A DNA stretch of 47,643 nt, taken from the NCBI GenBank assembly GCA_017561025.1, contig JAFZDU010000051.1:1-47643 (forward strand), read 5' to 3'. Both the position numbers and the translations under genes were made by a program. A model generated the notes under the pieces. That model was not told where the DNA came from. It saw nothing but the letters and a program-made list of their open reading frames with translations, and ran no database searches. The number at the start of each line of letters is the position of its first letter. Position 1 is the stretch's first letter. The DNA comes from Bacteroidales bacterium (GTDB taxonomy: Bacteria; Bacteroidota; Bacteroidia; Bacteroidales; F082). Below, one piece after another: positions 45,269 through 47,643 of the stretch.

Positions 45269-45292
45269 AATTTTACTGTTTTACTTTTGTTA

Positions 45293-45409
45293 TTAACCCT
45301 GACGTTGTTTTTCTTTTGGGTTCTTTTTGTTAATTACATACAATTTACCCTTACGACGCACTATTTTGCAATCGTCTGATCTCTTCTTGATTGATGCTCT
45401 GACTTTCAT
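45293..45409 (-). CDS. rpmJ: 50S ribosomal protein L36 (cysteine-poor form)
   Basis: 38 residues from ATG 45407-45409 to TAA 45293-45295: [20 protein letters not shown] and then [18 protein letters not shown]. The zinc-binding set of three cysteines and one histidine of the usual L36 is missing apart from C14, so this is the zinc-free form common in Bacteroidota. It lies between infA and rpsM as expected. Confidence 0.95.
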   Translation of the reverse strand: MKVRASIKKRSDDCKIVRRKGKLYVINKKNPKEKQRQG

Positions 45410-45469
45410 ATTTATTTTATTATCTTTATTTCTTTAAAGTCATTTTTGTTATTCTTATTTTTGCGGGTG

Positions 45470-45477
45470 CAAAGATA
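45470..45477 (-). promoter_or_regulatory. Internal promoter before rpmJ
   Basis: TATCTTTG on the minus strand, an exact -7 box, in the 76-base gap between infA and rpmJ. Its -33 region is weak. It could drive rpmJ-rpsM-rpsK-rpsD-rpoA-rplQ separately from the upstream genes. Confidence 0.5.
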
Positions 45478-45485
45478 AGAAAAAT

Positions 45486-45704
45486 TTATTTATATCTGAA
45501 TGTTATACGTCCTTTTGTTAAATCATAAGGTGACATTTCTAATCTTACCCTATCTCCAGGTAATATTTTTATGTAATGCATACGCATTTTTCCTGAAATA
45601 TGAGCAATAATTTGAAGTCCGTTTTCTAGTTCTACTCTGAACATTGCATTACCCAATGATTCTACAACTGTTCCGTCTTGTTCTATAGACAATTGCTTTG
45701 CCAT
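45486..45704 (-). CDS. infA: Translation initiation factor IF-1
   Basis: 72 residues, a single OB fold: [29 protein letters not shown] and [20 protein letters not shown]. Standard length and position between map and rpmJ. Confidence 0.97.
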   Translation of the reverse strand: MAKQLSIEQDGTVVESLGNAMFRVELENGLQIIAHISGKMRMHYIKILPGDRVRLEMSPYDLTKGRITFRYK

Positions 45705-45714
45705 ATAATATTCT

Positions 45715-46485
45715 TTATTTATTGATTTCTTCTATCCATTCAAAACTTGATAATATTTCTGCTTTTCCGTCACGTATTGCAACGTCATGTTCAAAATGAG
45801 CTGCTGGCATTCTATCCTTTGTCTTGATAGTCCATCCATCACGCTCTTGGATAATGTCTCGTTTACCAAAAGTTATCATTGGTTCAATGGCAATGACGAT
45901 ACCCTCAGATAATTTTGTTCCGGAACCACGTTTACCATAGTTTGGAACTTGAGGATCTTCATGTAATTTTCTGCCAACACCATGACCAACTAACTCTCTA
46001 ACTACACCATATCCAAATTGCTCTACGTAACTTTGGATAGCAAATCCTATATCACCAATACGGTTACCTGCAACAGCTTGTTCGATACCTTTATATAATG
46101 ACTCCTTAGATCTTTGTAAAAAGAGTTTTATTTCATCTGATACCTCGCCAACTGTAAAAGTATAGGCTGAATCACCGACGTAGCCTTGTAAGATTGTACC
46201 ACAGTCAACTGAAACGATATCACCGTCGCGAAGCTCGTAATTACCAGGTATACCATGAACCACAGCATCGTTAACGGAGATGCATAGACTTCCGGGAAAT
46301 CCACCATATCCCTTGAAGGCTGGTATCGCACCATTATCTCTGATAAATTCCTCAGCGATTTTATCAAGTTCTATAGTACGGATACCCGGACGTATATGCT
46401 TCCCTACTTCACCGAGAGTTTTACCCACGAGTAAAGCAGCGTTTCTTAATAATTCAATTTCTTTATCTGTTCTGTAATGAATCAT
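45715..46485 (-). CDS. map: Type I methionine aminopeptidase
   Basis: 256 residues. [20 protein letters not shown] (metal-binding aspartates), [18 protein letters not shown] (metal and substrate histidines), AIEPMI and AHFEHDVAI are intact. It removes the initiator methionine from nascent proteins. It starts 11 bases after the secY stop and is followed closely by infA. Confidence 0.97.
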   Translation of the reverse strand: MIHYRTDKEIELLRNAALLVGKTLGEVGKHIRPGIRTIELDKIAEEFIRDNGAIPAFKGYGGFPGSLCISVNDAVVHGIPGNYELRDGDIVSVDCGTILQGYVGDSAYTFTVGEVSDEIKLFLQRSKESLYKGIEQAVAGNRIGDIGFAIQSYVEQFGYGVVRELVGHGVGRKLHEDPQVPNYGKRGSGTKLSEGIVIAIEPMITFGKRDIIQERDGWTIKTKDRMPAAHFEHDVAIRDGKAEILSSFEWIEEINK

Positions 46486-46496
46486 ATTAAGAAATC

Positions 46497-47643
46497 TTAC
46501 ATTCTTCCTGAACGTCCTTTAATACGACCGGTTTTGGTTAAACCATCATAGTGACGCATTAAAAGATGACTTTCTATTTGTTGTAAAGTATCTAACACAA
46601 CACCAACGAGAATCAACAAAGATGTACCACCATAGAATTGTGAGAATTGTTGATTTACGCCGAGAATTGATACTATAGCTGGCATAATAGCTACAACACC
46701 TAAGAAAATAGAACCTGGTAAAGTAATTCTAGAGATAATTTCATCAAAGAATTCTTGTGTTTTCTTGCCTGGTTTAACACCTGGAATAAAGCCACCGTTT
46801 TTCTTAATATCTTCTGCCATTTGTGCTGGGTTAATTGTAACAGCTGTGTAGAAGTATGTAAAAGCGATAATCAATACAAAGAAAACAAAGTTATACCAGA
46901 AACCATTCATATTAGTGAATGCTGTCATGAAACCTGACATTTGTTCTGTTTGTGCGAAACCTGCTATAGTGATAGGTACAAACATGATTGCCTGAGCAAA
47001 GATGATTGGCATAACACCGGCTGAATTCACTTTAAGTGGAATATATTGACGTACACCGCCGTATTGTTTGTTTCCAACAACGCGTTTAGCATACTGTACC
47101 GGTATTTTACGAGTACCTTGTACTAACAAAATCGTCATAATGATTACGAGTACGAGGACAACGATCTCAATCAAGAAGAAGATTGGACCACCATGACCTT
47201 GTGTGAAACGTGATGCAACTTCAGCAAACAAAGCGAAAGGTAAACGAGCAATAATACCTATCATGATGATTAATGATATACCATTACCAATACCTTTATC
47301 TGTTATACGTTCACCGAGCCACATAACAAACAATGTACCTGCGATGAGGATAATCACTGACGAAATCCAGAAGAACAATGTTGGTGAGCCGCCTGCTACG
47401 AAAGGATAAATTGCGTCTGCAGGAAGTTGTGCACGCAAGTTAGCAATATAACCTGGAGCTTGAGCTGCAACGATTAACACTGTTAAGTAGCGAGTAATTT
47501 GGTTGATTTTACGACGACCGCTTTCACCTTCTTTTTGTAAACGTTGGAAATAAGGTATTGCCATACCCAACAGCTGAACTATAATAGAAGCTGTGATATA
47601 TGGCATAATACCTAATGCGAATACTGAAGCGTTAGCGAAAGCA
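46497..47643 (-). CDS. secY: Protein translocase subunit SecY (partial)
   Basis: The frame stays open to the window end, so the N-terminus is missing. The visible 381 codons begin with the family segment AFANASVFALGIMPYITASI and run through ITDKGIGNGISLIIMIGIIA, the plug-adjacent and TM7-TM10 regions, to IESHLLMRHYDGLTKTGRIK near the end. SecY is the channel of the Sec translocon. The methionine at 47606 is internal, not the start. Confidence 0.97.
   Translation of the reverse strand, partial: AFANASVFALGIMPYITASIIVQLLGMAIPYFQRLQKEGESGRRKINQITRYLTVLIVAAQAPGYIANLRAQLPADAIYPFVAGGSPTLFFWISSVIILIAGTLFVMWLGERITDKGIGNGISLIIMIGIIARLPFALFAEVASRFTQGHGGPIFFLIEIVVLVLVIIMTILLVQGTRKIPVQYAKRVVGNKQYGGVRQYIPLKVNSAGVMPIIFAQAIMFVPITIAGFAQTEQMSGFMTAFTNMNGFWYNFVFFVLIIAFTYFYTAVTINPAQMAEDIKKNGGFIPGVKPGKKTQEFFDEIISRITLPGSIFLGVVAIMPAIVSILGVNQQFSQFYGGTSLLILVGVVLDTLQQIESHLLMRHYDGLTKTGRIKGRSGRM

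Noticed and set aside
47604-47606. Start of SecY at the methionine at 47606
   Set aside because: The frame is open to the window edge and the residues before it (AFANASVFALGI) match SecY, so the gene is cut by the window.

Overview
This window is a piece of a chromosome from a member of the Bacteroidota, most likely an anaerobic Bacteroidales lineage. Four lines of evidence agree. (1) It carries type IX secretion genes (porU, porV, gldJ) and several proteins with the C-terminal type A sorting domain. (2) It carries a complete Rnf ferredoxin:NAD+ oxidoreductase operon. (3) Several genes are preceded by a TAnnTTTG -7 box, the Bacteroidota promoter type. (4) The ribosomal run secY-map-infA-rpmJ-rpsM-rpsK-rpsD-rpoA-rplQ encodes the cysteine-poor L36. 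I cannot name a genus from sequence alone.

Layout. 1-260: rpmH and its terminator. 428-2556 (minus): a YihY-type membrane protein and a DUF819-type membrane protein. 2698-8177 (plus): a SoxR-reducing/RseC-like protein, then rnfB-C-D-G-E-A, ending at a strong terminator. 8178-8609: a gene-poor stretch holding a possible small RNA or leader unit. 8610-12110 (plus): two secreted proteins, one a C25 (gingipain-like) peptidase. 12111-17219 (minus): porV and porU. 17438-28470 (plus): gldJ, murF, anmK, exbB, exbD, tonB, folC, tamL and a RecD-like helicase. 28471-29614: a REP-associated tyrosine transposase (RAYT) in a dense array of short palindromes. 29615-40478 (minus): secreted and surface proteins, namely a two-copy FISUMP-like protein, a subtilisin with a dockerin, a small PID-CTERM-like protein, a sorting-domain protein and a protein with three cohesin-like modules. 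40938-47643 (minus): eno and the end of the ribosomal-protein/RNA polymerase operon, cut by the window end inside secY.

The most unusual feature is the small repeats and where they lie. There are two palindrome families. REP-A has a TGAGCTTGTCGAA core, with six paired copies. REP-B is GGACGCGATTNATCGCGTCC and variants, with seventeen copies. A third class is degenerate tandem arrays of period 7 (GTCAACA, TGAACTT, TTTAGCC and TGCATAA types). The heptad arrays often lie about 10-14 bases from a REP-A pair, forming a composite element. All three classes sit between genes and also inside at least six protein-coding genes without breaking the frame. The palindromes are read in the same frame in unrelated genes: REP-A as STSS and E(L/P)VE, REP-B as TDAI(H/N)RV. 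The RAYT gene carries four copies of its presumed substrate in its own coding sequence, between the HUH motif and the tyrosine region. This resembles the palindromic elements known from Rickettsia genes, but here a likely mobilising enzyme lies in the middle of the array.

Second point of interest: the minus-strand secreted cluster pairs a cohesin-like scaffold candidate with a dockerin-bearing, sorting-domain subtilisin about 2.5 kb away. This suggests, as inference, a surface protease assembly that uses type IX secretion.
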